NCBI RefSeq assembly: GCF_000739065.1
Contig: NZ_CP009149.1
Location: 372,001 to 436,000 of the forward strand
Length of the DNA stretch: 64,000 nucleotides
Reading direction: 5' to 3'
Origin: Methanocaldococcus bathoardescens
GTDB taxonomy: Archaea; AGJL01; Methanococci; Methanococcales; Methanocaldococcaceae
This document shows, piece after piece, positions 1 through 8,866 of the stretch (its first letter is position 1; each line of letters starts with the position of its first letter). The notes under the pieces were generated by a model. The model had not been told where the DNA came from. It saw only the letters and a list, made by a program, of their open reading frames with translations, and searched no databases. The translations under genes were made by a program, and so were the position numbers.

Positions 1-635
1 CAGTTTTAATTATAGATGAATTGCAGAAGTTAAAAAATATCTACTTTAACGGAGATGGAAAAGAAGGTAAATCACTATTAAATGAACTATTTAACTTATT
101 TGTGCATTTAACTAAAGTAAGGCATCTATGCCATGTTATCTGCTTAACATCAGATACTTTATTTATTGAAGAGATTTACCGTAACTCAACCTTAAAAAAT
201 ACTTCCGAATATTATCTAATTGATTGGTTAAGAAAAGGAACTATAAGGAATATTTTAAAAGAAGAAGGTTTTAGTGAAGAAGAGATTAATTATGCTTTGA
301 ATTATCTATCTTTACCTTATGAAATCTCCCAGTTGATAAATAATAAAAAACTTGGCTTATCTGTTGAAGAAACTATAAAACAATGGATTAATGTTGAATC
401 AGATGGTTTAAAATATCTAATTGACACTTCCGATTTAAATGAAGAAGAGATTTATAAAGTCCTTTCTAAATTTAGGAATGAAATAAAAATTGACTATAAA
501 AAAGACGTTAAAAAAGAAGAGATGAAGTATATAAAATTTTTAATTGAGAATGAGATTTTGTTCTATGATGTTATAAATGGAATTATTAAGCCGACTTCGA
601 TAATTGAGTGGCATGCTATAAGAGAAATCATTTAG
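1..635 (+). CDS. Archaeal ATPase (Arch_ATPase type), 5' end outside window
   Basis: The reading frame is already open at base 3 and starts with a Walker B-like stretch (VLIIDELQKL) that precedes the first available start codon. The gene therefore begins before the window and the P-loop is not visible. The remaining 210 residues resemble the C-terminal part of the archaeal AAA ATPases (Arch_ATPase) that are multicopy in Methanocaldococcus, including a conserved-looking FSEEEINYALNYL segment and a winged-helix-like end. Role unknown; members of this family are STAND-like NTPases. The last 17 codons are present again, diverged, at 705-758 after two hairpins, so the current C-terminus may not be the original one. 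Confidence 0.7.
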   Translation, partial: VLIIDELQKLKNIYFNGDGKEGKSLLNELFNLFVHLTKVRHLCHVICLTSDTLFIEEIYRNSTLKNTSEYYLIDWLRKGTIRNILKEEGFSEEEINYALNYLSLPYEISQLINNKKLGLSVEETIKQWINVESDGLKYLIDTSDLNEEEIYKVLSKFRNEIKIDYKKDVKKEEMKYIKFLIENEILFYDVINGIIKPTSIIEWHAIREII

Positions 636-638
636 ATT

Positions 639-704
639 TACACCTCCGAGCGTTAGCGAGGAGGTGTTAGGGGATATAGCAATAGGGGGTGTCCCCCTAT
701 GCTT
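639..704 (+). mobile_element. Twin-hairpin element, locus 1
   Basis: Two strong GC-rich hairpins lie in a GC-poor genome. Hairpin B has arms ACACCTCC (640-647) and GGAGGTGT (660-667). Hairpin A has arms ATAGGGGG (682-689) and CCCCCTAT (693-700) with a TGT loop, extended by AGC/GCT around a bulged A. Related B and A hairpins occur in the same order and orientation at the tRNA-Val gene (minus strand, 42009-41936) and beside the CRISPR array (minus strand, 60376-60292). The element sits exactly between two copies of the ATPase gene tail. No protein is encoded. It is probably a small non-autonomous insertion; the mechanism is unknown. Confidence 0.7.
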
Positions 705-758
705 ATAAAGCCAACTTCGATAATTGAATGGTGTGCCATTAAAAAAGTTTTAAAATGA
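705..758 (+). pseudogene. Second, diverged copy of the upstream ATPase gene tail
   Basis: The fragment reads IKPTSIIEWCAIKKVLK and stop. The live gene ends IKPTSIIEWHAIREII and stop (585-635). Several nucleotide differences are at third codon positions (for example CCG/CCA, GAG/GAA, GCT/GCC). This suggests both tails once evolved as coding sequence in different gene copies rather than by recent duplication. The fragment follows hairpin A directly and has no start of its own. Confidence 0.7.
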
Positions 759-792
759 TATATTCTGAATACAAATTAAAAGAGGGGGAATT

Positions 793-3456
793 ATGAAACC
801 GTTCCACTTAATTGCAGTTCCACACAGAGACATCTTGAAAGGAAGACTAACAATGGACACATTTGCCGCTGATTTGTGGGAGGTCTATCAAAACAGAGGA
901 GCTGAGGACTACAGAGACCCAGAACTATTCTTCAAAAAAACCTACTTAACTTCTGGATTAAAATCTCTAATAAAAATTGCTTCAAAGAGATTGAGAGGAG
1001 AAGGAGGAGACCCAATAATACAGATACAAACACCATTTGGGGGAGGAAAAACACATTCATTAATAGCCCTCTATCACACATTCAAAAATCCAGAAATTGC
1101 TAAAAAATACATAGAAGGAATAGAACCAATAAAAGCAAAGGTTATTACAATTGTTGGAACTGCAATAACTCCAGAGAAAGAAGATGACAAAATAACAGGA
1201 ACTCTATGGGGAGAGATTGAAAGACAGCTTGAAGGAGATATAAAAACCCTAAACTCACCAATATCTCCAGGAAGAGAGAAGTTGAGAGCGTTGCTAAAAA
1301 AGCATGAACCAGTTTTAATCTTAATGGATGAGGTTTTAGCGTATGTAGTGAAGGCAAGAGGAATCAAAGTTGGAGACACAAACTTAGCATCCCAAACAAT
1401 TGCATTCCTTCAAGAGCTAACTGAGACAGTTAAATCTCTTAGCAATACCCTTCTTGTCATGACCCTACCAGCAAGTGTTCTTGAATATGCAGATGAAGAA
1501 GTTGCAGAAGAACTATTAACAAAACTTCAAAAAGTTGCTGGAAGAGTAGAGAAAATCTACACTCCAGTAGCTGGAGAAGAAATCTATGAGGTTATAAGGA
1601 GAAGATTATTTCAAAGAATAGATGAGGAAGAAGTAAAGAATATTGTAGATGAGTTTATTGACTACTATGAAAGAGAGGGCATTTTAATAAACAAATCCCA
1701 ATACAGAGAAAAGATGATAAAAAGCTATCCGTTCCATCCTGAAGTTATTGACTTATTGCATCATAGATGGGGAAGTATTCCAACATTCCAAAGAACAAGA
1801 GGAGTTTTAAGAATCCTTTCCCTTGTTATTTATAAGCTGAGAGATTCACCAATCCCATTAATAAGACCATGTGATTTTGATTTAAGTTTTGGAGAGTTGG
1901 CAGAGGAGTTAATAAAGCATATTGGAAAAGAATACGAAAGTGTCTTATCAGCCGATATAACTGCAACAGACTCAAATGCAAAGAAAGTGGATGAATCACT
2001 TGGAGATGCATATAAAGGATTAAAGCTTGGAACTAAAGTAGCAACAACAATCTTTCTCTACTCATTTTCAGGAGGGGAAATTAAAGGCATATCTCTTGGA
2101 GAGCTAAAACTAACCTGTTCAGATATCAATGTTCCTTCAAGCATTATATCTGATGTTGTTAATGCTCTTGAAGATAATCTCTACTATTTATGGAAAGAAA
2201 ATGGAAGATATCTCTTTAAAAATCAGCCAAATCTAAACAAGACAGTGATTACAAAAATGACAGAGATTGAAATGAAACAATTGGAGGAAGAGATTAAAAC
2301 CCTACTCAAAAAATACCTTGGGAAGAAACTGCTAACCTATATTTATCCAAAAAACTCAAGAGATATTCCAGATACAGAAGAATTTAAGCTTGTAATTCTT
2401 CCAACAAATGATAAGGACTTTGTAAAAGAAATAATTCAAAATTACGGAAATAATCCAAGAGTAAATAAAAACACTCTCTTCTTCCTATGCCCAATGGAAT
2501 CAGAAAGACACAACTTCGAGAGATTTTTAAGAGAAAAATTGGCATGGGAGAGTATTGCAAAAGATAAACATATTGTTTTAACTGACCAGCAGAAAAAAGA
2601 GGTTAAAGAAAAGATTGAAAAATTAAAGAAGGATGAAAAAGACAAGTTAAGATACTTCTATAGAATAATCTATCTTCCTGGAAAAGATATTAAGGAGATA
2701 GACCTTGGAATCCCAACTTATGGACTCAAAAAAACAATAACAGAGGAGATTTTTGACAGGTTAAGAGAAGAAAAAGAGATTGTAGAAAAATTAGCTCCAA
2801 TATTAATTTTAAATAAATATCTTGCAAACAAAGATTATCTCCCAATAAAACAGCTCTACAAAGCCCTTTTAACAACTCCAGGAGAACCAAGAATATCAAA
2901 AACTAACTTTATAAAATCCATTGAGGAGGGAGTAAAAAATGGCTACTTTGGCTTTGGAATTTTAAAAGATGGAGAAGTTGAATGCATTAAAATAAAAGCA
3001 ACTCCTAAGATAGAGTTTGAAGACTATGAAGTTATAATAAAAAAAGAACTATGTGAAAAGAAAGAACCTCAAGTGGAAGAGAAAAAAACTTCTTCTGAAG
3101 AAAAACAAAAACCTGAAAAAACTGATACAAAAATAACAGAAACAAAAACAGAAGATAAAAAAGAAGAAACCATTCAAGATATTAAAGAAGACAAAATTAA
3201 AAAGCCACGAGAAATCTCTGAATATATGGGACCTACTATAAATGAACTAACTCTTGAAGTAAAAATCCCAAGAGGAAAGCTTTCTGAGTTCTATAGATAT
3301 GTTATGAGAAACTTAGAAAATGTATTTGATGACATAGAGATAACAATTAAAATAAAAGCAACTAACGGAAATCTAAAAAAATCTGACTATGAACTAAAAA
3401 TAAAAGAAACTCTCAACCAAATCAATGCAGAAGTGTTAAAAGAAGATATAAAATAA
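793..3456 (+). CDS. DUF499-family AAA+ ATPase (COG1483-like)
   Basis: Large predicted ATPase of 887 aa. The P-loop is TPFGGGKTH at residues 80-88 and Walker B is VLILMDE near 174-180. A lysine/glutamate-rich linker spans roughly 755-806 and a small C-terminal domain follows. The N-terminal region and the GGGKTH P-loop are characteristic of DUF499 proteins. Family members are often found in defence islands beside DUF1156 methyltransferases and helicases (established association, from memory), but no such partner is visible here; one could lie upstream of the window. The start follows an AGAGGGGGA ribosome binding site. The gene stands alone, with a hairpin element upstream and a 30-bp repeat immediately after its stop. 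Function is not assigned beyond ATPase. Confidence 0.8.
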   Translation: MKPFHLIAVPHRDILKGRLTMDTFAADLWEVYQNRGAEDYRDPELFFKKTYLTSGLKSLIKIASKRLRGEGGDPIIQIQTPFGGGKTHSLIALYHTFKNPEIAKKYIEGIEPIKAKVITIVGTAITPEKEDDKITGTLWGEIERQLEGDIKTLNSPISPGREKLRALLKKHEPVLILMDEVLAYVVKARGIKVGDTNLASQTIAFLQELTETVKSLSNTLLVMTLPASVLEYADEEVAEELLTKLQKVAGRVEKIYTPVAGEEIYEVIRRRLFQRIDEEEVKNIVDEFIDYYEREGILINKSQYREKMIKSYPFHPEVIDLLHHRWGSIPTFQRTRGVLRILSLVIYKLRDSPIPLIRPCDFDLSFGELAEELIKHIGKEYESVLSADITATDSNAKKVDESLGDAYKGLKLGTKVATTIFLYSFSGGEIKGISLGELKLTCSDINVPSSIISDVVNALEDNLYYLWKENGRYLFKNQPNLNKTVITKMTEIEMKQLEEEIKTLLKKYLGKKLLTYIYPKNSRDIPDTEEFKLVILPTNDKDFVKEIIQNYGNNPRVNKNTLFFLCPMESERHNFERFLREKLAWESIAKDKHIVLTDQQKKEVKEKIEKLKKDEKDKLRYFYRIIYLPGKDIKEIDLGIPTYGLKKTITEEIFDRLREEKEIVEKLAPILILNKYLANKDYLPIKQLYKALLTTPGEPRISKTNFIKSIEEGVKNGYFGFGILKDGEVECIKIKATPKIEFEDYEVIIKKELCEKKEPQVEEKKTSSEEKQKPEKTDTKITETKTEDKKEETIQDIKEDKIKKPREISEYMGPTINELTLEVKIPRGKLSEFYRYVMRNLENVFDDIEITIKIKATNGNLKKSDYELKIKETLNQINAEVLKEDIK

Positions 3457-3457
3457 T

Positions 3458-3487
3458 CTAAAGCTTAAAACCTATTTTTTATACTTG
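3458..3487. repeat. Left copy of 30-bp direct repeat (carB 3'-end sequence)
   Basis: The 30 bp here are identical and in the same orientation to 23942-23971, where they cover the last codons and stop of carB2 (SIKNRF and stop on the minus strand). Here there is no carB gene. The minus-strand frame reads VKSSIKNRF before a stop appears further upstream, so only a tail fragment is present. The two copies bracket 20.5 kb. This is either the footprint of an integrated island that used the carB 3' end as attachment site, or a rearrangement junction. Confidence 0.6.
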
Positions 3488-3651
3488 ATTTAACTCTCTA
3501 TTCTTTTGTGTATTGAAAAGTTAAATTTAGCCTTTCATTTAAACTAAATATGAGAGAGCTACTGGCAAAACTAACTTTTTATACATAACGCCACAAAATT
3601 TTTATTCAAGTTTTTTAGAGTTATTGTAAAAACTTTTTTATTGGTGATGAC

Positions 3652-4416
3652 ATGGAAAAGGTTTTAGAGATGGACGATTGGAAAGCTTATAAAATTCCCC
3701 ATACAGTTGAAATTGAAAATGATGTTGAAAAAACAAAAACATTAATAATTGAGTTTGAAAATAAGAGGAGGGTTTTATCAACAAGAGAGGGATTTAAAGA
3801 GGTAAAATACGTTGGAAATCATTCAATCCCAGTCCCATTTTGGGATAAAGTTCATAACTATAAAGATTACGAAAATCAGGTTTTAAATAAAATTGGTATT
3901 AAAAAAGAGGATATAGCATTGTTATCAACGGGAGCTAGTATGGATAACTTGGCAGTTGCAAAGGAAGAATTTGATGAGTTTTATGTTGTTGCTCTAACTA
4001 CTGCTGGAGCTAAGCATAATGCGATAAGGTTGGGGGATGAAGAAGCTGATTATATTGAAAAGGATTTCAAGACATATAAAATAGTTGATGGAAAGCTAAT
4101 ACCAAAAGAAGAAGTCGGGACAGTTAATATCATCTTAATAACAAATGCAAATCTAACTGATGGAGCCATGGCAAGAGCAATAATAACAATAACTGAAGCA
4201 AAAACAAATGCCTTTCAAGAATTAAATATAAGAAGCACAAAACATCCAGAGCTTTTAGCTACTGGAACTGGAACAGATAACATGGTAGTTGTTAAAGGAT
4301 TTGGCAGGGGAGTTGATTATACTGGAGGGCATACAAAGATAGGAGAGATGATAGCAAAAGCAGTTAAAAGAAGCGTAATTGAAGCTTTAATAAAACAGGA
4401 TAAGATAAAAATATAA
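3652..4416 (+). CDS. cbiZ: Adenosylcobinamide amidohydrolase
   Basis: Archaeal corrinoid salvage enzyme, 254 aa. CbiZ cleaves the amide bond of adenosylcobinamide to give adenosylcobyric acid, so that imported incomplete corrinoids can re-enter de novo synthesis. Family-typical stretches are STGASMDNLAV (near residue 92), ALTTAGAKHNA, ITNANLTDGAM and TGTGTDNMVVV with a following GGHTKIGE. The start has a GGTGATG site just upstream. It is convergent with cobN. Its presence beside a BtuCD-like transporter is the main reason to think the cluster handles corrinoids. I first considered CofE and rejected it because these motifs fit CbiZ. Confidence 0.88.
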   Translation: MEKVLEMDDWKAYKIPHTVEIENDVEKTKTLIIEFENKRRVLSTREGFKEVKYVGNHSIPVPFWDKVHNYKDYENQVLNKIGIKKEDIALLSTGASMDNLAVAKEEFDEFYVVALTTAGAKHNAIRLGDEEADYIEKDFKTYKIVDGKLIPKEEVGTVNIILITNANLTDGAMARAIITITEAKTNAFQELNIRSTKHPELLATGTGTDNMVVVKGFGRGVDYTGGHTKIGEMIAKAVKRSVIEALIKQDKIKI

Positions 4417-4475
4417 AATTTTAATATTGTTCCCCATAATTACTCTATTATAGTTTTTTATAAATTATTAAAATT

Positions 4476-7400
4476 TTAAAGCTTCTCCTCTATCATTCCT
4501 TCGATTTCTAAATATTTCTTTCTTAATTTTTCCTTCGTTTCTTCATCTGCCTTCCACATTCCTCTCTCTATTGCCTCTAATAACCTTTCAGTTATATTTA
4601 ATAAGGCATAAGGGTTATTTTCTTTAAAGAACTTCTCCATCTCTTTATCAAAAACATACTTCTCAGCAATTTTTTGATACATCCAGTCATCTATTATGTT
4701 TGAGGTTGCATCCCATTGGAACATGTGGTCAATATACTTTGAGAAATCACTTGCCCCTTTGTATCCATGCTTCTTCATCCCTTCAATCCACTTTGGATTC
4801 ATTATCTTTGTTCTAAATATTTGCTTTCCCTCCTCCTTCAAATGTTTTGTTTTTATCTTATTTGGATTTGAGGTGTCTCCAATATAGCTTTTTGGTTGCT
4901 TACCAGAGTAGTAAGTTACAGCCGCAATCATCCCACCATGATAACTGTTGAAGTCATCTCCCTCAAAAATATCCCATTCTTGGCTATCTTCATTTTTAAC
5001 GGTTAGTTCAATTTTTGAAAGCCTTTTAATAAATTCTTCCTTTGCCTCAATACCATAAATATTTTTTCCATAAACATAACCTCCCCATTCAACATAAACC
5101 TTTGCCAAATCCTCCAATGATTCCCAATTCCTCTCAGTCAATAAATCAGCAATTCCAGCCCCATAACATCCTGGTTTGCATCCGAATATTCTATATAAAC
5201 TTGTTTCCCTTGCTATTTTCTCATCAATACCCTTCTTTATCTTTTCTTCAACCTCCTCTTTATAATGTTTTTTTACAAAATTCATTTCATCTGGTTCATC
5301 TAAGTTGGCAACCATTCTTATTGCCTCATCTATAAGCTCAACAACGTTTGGGAAAGTGTCTCTAAATAATCCACTAACTCTTAAGGTTACATCAATTCTT
5401 GGCCTTCCTAATTCTTCCAATGGAATAACCTCTATACCAACAACTCTTCCCATCTTATTCCAAACTGGTTTAACTCCCAATAAATACAAAATCTCTCCAA
5501 TATCATCCCCTTTTGTCCTCATTGTAGGAGAGCCCCATACGATAATTCCGATGTATTCCGGATATTTTCCCTCTTCTTCCAAATACTTATTAATCAAATC
5601 ATCAGCCAATCTCTTCCCCATCTCATAGGCACTTTTTGTTGGTATCTCTTGGGGGTTGCATGAATAGAAGTTTCTTCCAGTAGGAAGGCAATTTATATCC
5701 TTTGTTGGTGCCCCTGCTATTTTTGGTGGGACATATTTTCCTTCCAAGGCATTTACTGCATTTTCAATCTCTTCATTTACCCTCATTAAATTCCTATATA
5801 TTTTTGAAACGGTTTTTAAGATTTCTTTTAGTTCAGAGTTAAGTTTTATAGTTTTTAGTTCATCAATTTTGTTTTCATCAAAATTATATTCCATATACTC
5901 CTTTAGCAAATTTAATCCAATTTCATTTATCTTATCAATAATTTTGTGGTTCTTTCCTTTATTTTCATTTAATTCATCCCAATTATAACCCAAAACCTCC
6001 GCTAATTTTTCTAAATAATTAAACTGATACCTAATAATCATAAAGAGCATATTAACCAATTTCTCCCCTTTTAGAGGAATTCCCATTATATGTAATCCTT
6101 CATTTATCTGCCTATTTTTTAACTCCTCCAGATAATCGTGAATCCTATTCAATAGCTTTTCAAAGTTTTTCTCATTTATCCCATCATCTATAACTTCTCC
6201 ACCCATCAAATCCTCATCCAACTTTAATTCCTTAATTTTATTCAAAATCTCCTTCTTTAAAAATTCTTTCTTTTCTTTATTTTCTGTCTCATAGTATTCG
6301 TCAATATCCTTCTCCAACTTACTTAAATCCTCATACAAATCAGATGTTGTCATTGGGGGGATTAAATGGCTTATTATTGTTGCATAAGCCCTTCTCTTTG
6401 CCTGGGTTCCCTCTCCTGGATTATTTACAATAAATGGATAAATGTTTGGCAATTCCATACAAACATCTGGATAACAATGCCTTGATAAACCTGCTCCCTT
6501 CCCTGGAAGCCATTCTAAACTTCCATGCTTCCCTATATGCATTATTGCATCTGCTTTAAATACTTCCTTGACCCATCTGTAAAAAGCAATATAGTAGTGT
6601 GTTGGTGGCATATCTGGAGAATGATAAACTGCGGAAGGATTTTCTCCAAAGCCTCTTGGTGGTTGAACAGAGATGAAGATATTTCCATTTATTATTCCTG
6701 GAATTATCAATTCTCCATCAAAGTTCATAACATCTCCAGGAATTGCCCCCCAATTTTTGATTAACTCCTCCTTTACTTTCTCAGATAATGAGTTGAACCA
6801 TTTTTCATAATCTTCCTTCTTAACTCGCCCTACTGCCTTTTTTATAACTTCTTCTGTCAAAAATCTCTTATCATTTGTTGCATAATTTAGCATTTTTTTA
6901 ATCAGTTCAGTTCCATTTTCATAGAGTTCATCAACAACAAAGCCTCTCTTTTTTAACTCTTTCAATATATTCAAAACGCTCTCAGGACTATCCAATCCAA
7001 AAGCACTTGCTATTTTATCATTCATTGGTGGGTAATTGTGGAAAATTATCGCTATCTTTTTTTCATTGTTTGGTTTTAACTTTAAATCTGCATATTTCAA
7101 TGCCAAATCAACTATTTTTTCAGTTCTATCTTTTATCTCCTTATATTTTATAATTGGAACTTCAACATCTCCATCCTTAACCTTTTTCTTCCCACCTATT
7201 GGGAAATGTATTATTGCCCCATCAAATTCAGGCATAGCCATTCCAATGACCAAATCAATTGGATTTATCCCAGATATTGATTTTTCCCAATCTTCAATAA
7301 ATCCAGTGCTTATAATCCCCTGCAAAATTGGGACATTCAACTCTTTCAAAAATTCTGGTTCATCCTTTAAGATATCTGCCTTAACTCCCATGGATAAGGT

Positions 7401-8165
7401 AAACATAGTTGTATTTATTAAGGCATGGATGAATGGCTTACCATCTTTATAGAAAAATTTCTCAAACACCCCTAATGTTCCAATAGCTCCTAATTCATTT
7501 TTTAAATGAGATGTGAAGACGGCAACAGGTATTGCCCCCTTATCTTCAATAATTTTAATTAAGTCGTTGAGATAATCGATATTGTTTGCAATAAACCAAT
7601 TTCTATAAAATAGGATACCTATTATCGGTTTTCCATTTATTTCTTTACCAATTTCTTTTAAATAATCCAAATAATCATCCAAAGTTTCAAAGTATCTTCC
7701 CTTATAATAAATTCCCTGCCATGGCATGGGCTTTGGTTCCTCATAGGGAATGTTTTTATCCCCAAACTTATTCGCTAAATATAATAAGAGATTTTTGTAA
7801 TTTTCAATTCCTTCGTAACCTAAATATTTGATAACCTTTAGTTTAACTTCATCACTCACTGTTGTTGCTTCATCCAAATCTGGATGAACTTCGTTTAATG
7901 TAGGAAGTGGAAGGAATGGGATGTTATGTTTATCAACAAATGCCTTTAATTCATCAAAATACCTAAATGCATTTTTTCCTCCCATGAGTTTTGTAAATAC
8001 AATGTTGGCATCTTTAATAAATTCTAAAAACTCCTTAAACTCTTCCTCGCTACATTTATAATCCAATATTTTAAATTCAATCCCATACTTTTTTACTTCC
8101 TTATATGCCTCTTCAAAAACCAAATCATCACTATCAACGGTCGAAACAAACCCTATTTTTATCAT
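4476..8165 (-). CDS. cobN: CobN/BchH-type metal chelatase large subunit
   Basis: Protein of 1229 aa, typical length for CobN, which inserts cobalt into hydrogenobyrinate diamide; relatives include BchH and HmuS-like proteins. The signature core MHIGKHGSLEWLPGKGAG is near residue 540 and is followed by NNPGEGTQAKRRAYA. Late motifs include IVWGSPTMRTKGDD and RIFGCKPGCYGAG. The start follows GGTGAAA. No AAA+ partner subunits (CobS/CobT or ChlI/ChlD) are in the window, so it must borrow them or act differently. It is divergent from a ferredoxin gene. Methanocaldococcus also has a CobN elsewhere (M. jannaschii MJ0908, from memory), so this may be the only copy or a transport-linked paralogue. Confidence 0.85.
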   Translation of the reverse strand: MIKIGFVSTVDSDDLVFEEAYKEVKKYGIEFKILDYKCSEEEFKEFLEFIKDANIVFTKLMGGKNAFRYFDELKAFVDKHNIPFLPLPTLNEVHPDLDEATTVSDEVKLKVIKYLGYEGIENYKNLLLYLANKFGDKNIPYEEPKPMPWQGIYYKGRYFETLDDYLDYLKEIGKEINGKPIIGILFYRNWFIANNIDYLNDLIKIIEDKGAIPVAVFTSHLKNELGAIGTLGVFEKFFYKDGKPFIHALINTTMFTLSMGVKADILKDEPEFLKELNVPILQGIISTGFIEDWEKSISGINPIDLVIGMAMPEFDGAIIHFPIGGKKKVKDGDVEVPIIKYKEIKDRTEKIVDLALKYADLKLKPNNEKKIAIIFHNYPPMNDKIASAFGLDSPESVLNILKELKKRGFVVDELYENGTELIKKMLNYATNDKRFLTEEVIKKAVGRVKKEDYEKWFNSLSEKVKEELIKNWGAIPGDVMNFDGELIIPGIINGNIFISVQPPRGFGENPSAVYHSPDMPPTHYYIAFYRWVKEVFKADAIMHIGKHGSLEWLPGKGAGLSRHCYPDVCMELPNIYPFIVNNPGEGTQAKRRAYATIISHLIPPMTTSDLYEDLSKLEKDIDEYYETENKEKKEFLKKEILNKIKELKLDEDLMGGEVIDDGINEKNFEKLLNRIHDYLEELKNRQINEGLHIMGIPLKGEKLVNMLFMIIRYQFNYLEKLAEVLGYNWDELNENKGKNHKIIDKINEIGLNLLKEYMEYNFDENKIDELKTIKLNSELKEILKTVSKIYRNLMRVNEEIENAVNALEGKYVPPKIAGAPTKDINCLPTGRNFYSCNPQEIPTKSAYEMGKRLADDLINKYLEEEGKYPEYIGIIVWGSPTMRTKGDDIGEILYLLGVKPVWNKMGRVVGIEVIPLEELGRPRIDVTLRVSGLFRDTFPNVVELIDEAIRMVANLDEPDEMNFVKKHYKEEVEEKIKKGIDEKIARETSLYRIFGCKPGCYGAGIADLLTERNWESLEDLAKVYVEWGGYVYGKNIYGIEAKEEFIKRLSKIELTVKNEDSQEWDIFEGDDFNSYHGGMIAAVTYYSGKQPKSYIGDTSNPNKIKTKHLKEEGKQIFRTKIMNPKWIEGMKKHGYKGASDFSKYIDHMFQWDATSNIIDDWMYQKIAEKYVFDKEMEKFFKENNPYALLNITERLLEAIERGMWKADEETKEKLRKKYLEIEGMIEEKL

Positions 8166-8282
8166 ATTTTCACCATTCAGATTAAGTTAAATAATTGTTA
8201 AGTAATTTTGATAAATTATATATTAATGCATATTAAAAATTTTTTGGGATGTGGTAAAGTAATTTTAAATGAGGTGGGAATA

Positions 8283-8711
8283 TTGGAAAAGAAAAAAGAA
8301 CTCTTAAAGAAAATTATGGAATTTATGATTTTAAATTTAGAGATTAAAAAACTTTCAAAGGAATTGGGAATTAACGAGATACATGATGCTTATGAAGAAG
8401 TTACAAAACTCGTTAGAGAACCAAACAAAAGATTATATAAGATGCTTTATGATGCAGCAATGGAAATAGAGTATAAAGAATTTGGTGGAAAGAAAAGGAA
8501 AGAAATCCCATGGTTTCCAAAAATTGATTATGAAAAATGCAAAAATTGTAAGAAATGTGTTGAGTTTTGCCCTAAAGGTGTCTATGATATAGAGAATGGT
8601 AGAGTTATTGTTAAATACCCCTACAACTGCATAGTTAACTGCAACGCCTGTTCCTATATGTGCTGTGAGGACAATGCTATAATCTTCCCAGAGAATAAAA
8701 TCAGAGAATAA
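8283..8711 (+). CDS. Two-cluster ferredoxin-type protein
   Basis: Small protein with a helical N-terminal domain and a C-terminal 2[4Fe-4S] ferredoxin domain. The first cluster motif is CKNCKKCVEFCP; the second is CIVNCNACSYMCC, a variant spacing. I chose the TTG at 8283 because GAGGTGGGA lies a few bases upstream; a longer open frame reaches back to 8208 without a ribosome site. That gives 142 aa. It is divergent from cobN, so it may deliver electrons to a corrinoid reaction such as cobalt reduction, but that is inference from position only. A +1-frame extension follows the stop (8719-8847). Confidence 0.72.
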   Translation: MEKKKELLKKIMEFMILNLEIKKLSKELGINEIHDAYEEVTKLVREPNKRLYKMLYDAAMEIEYKEFGGKKRKEIPWFPKIDYEKCKNCKKCVEFCPKGVYDIENGRVIVKYPYNCIVNCNACSYMCCEDNAIIFPENKIRE

Positions 8712-8718
8712 ACAGAGA

Positions 8719-8847
8719 ATAAGATATAGACCAACAAAGGAAAAACTTTTAAAGGCAAAAGAAATTGCAAAAAAGTATTTAAGTAATGTATCAGCATCCT
8801 TAGATTTTAGAAGGCATAAAAAAGTTAAAGAAATTATAAAATTTTGA
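8719..8847 (+). pseudogene. Possible frameshifted C-terminal remnant after the ferredoxin gene
   Basis: A frame shifted from the ferredoxin gene continues for 42 codons from RYRPTKEKLLKAKE to KKVKEIIKF and a stop, with a lysine-rich helical composition like real coding sequence. Near-duplicate AGAGAATAA segments occur at the junction, which could be the slip that made the stop. It has no start codon or ribosome site. It may be the lost tail of the ferredoxin protein or of another deleted gene. Confidence 0.35.
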
Positions 8848-8866
8848 TTTTGATAATTTTTGATTT

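Noticed and set aside
3652-4416. CofE (F420 glutamate ligase) as identity
   Set aside because: The motifs STGASMDNLAV, ITNANLTDGAM and TGTGTDNM fit CbiZ, and the neighbours are corrinoid transport genes.
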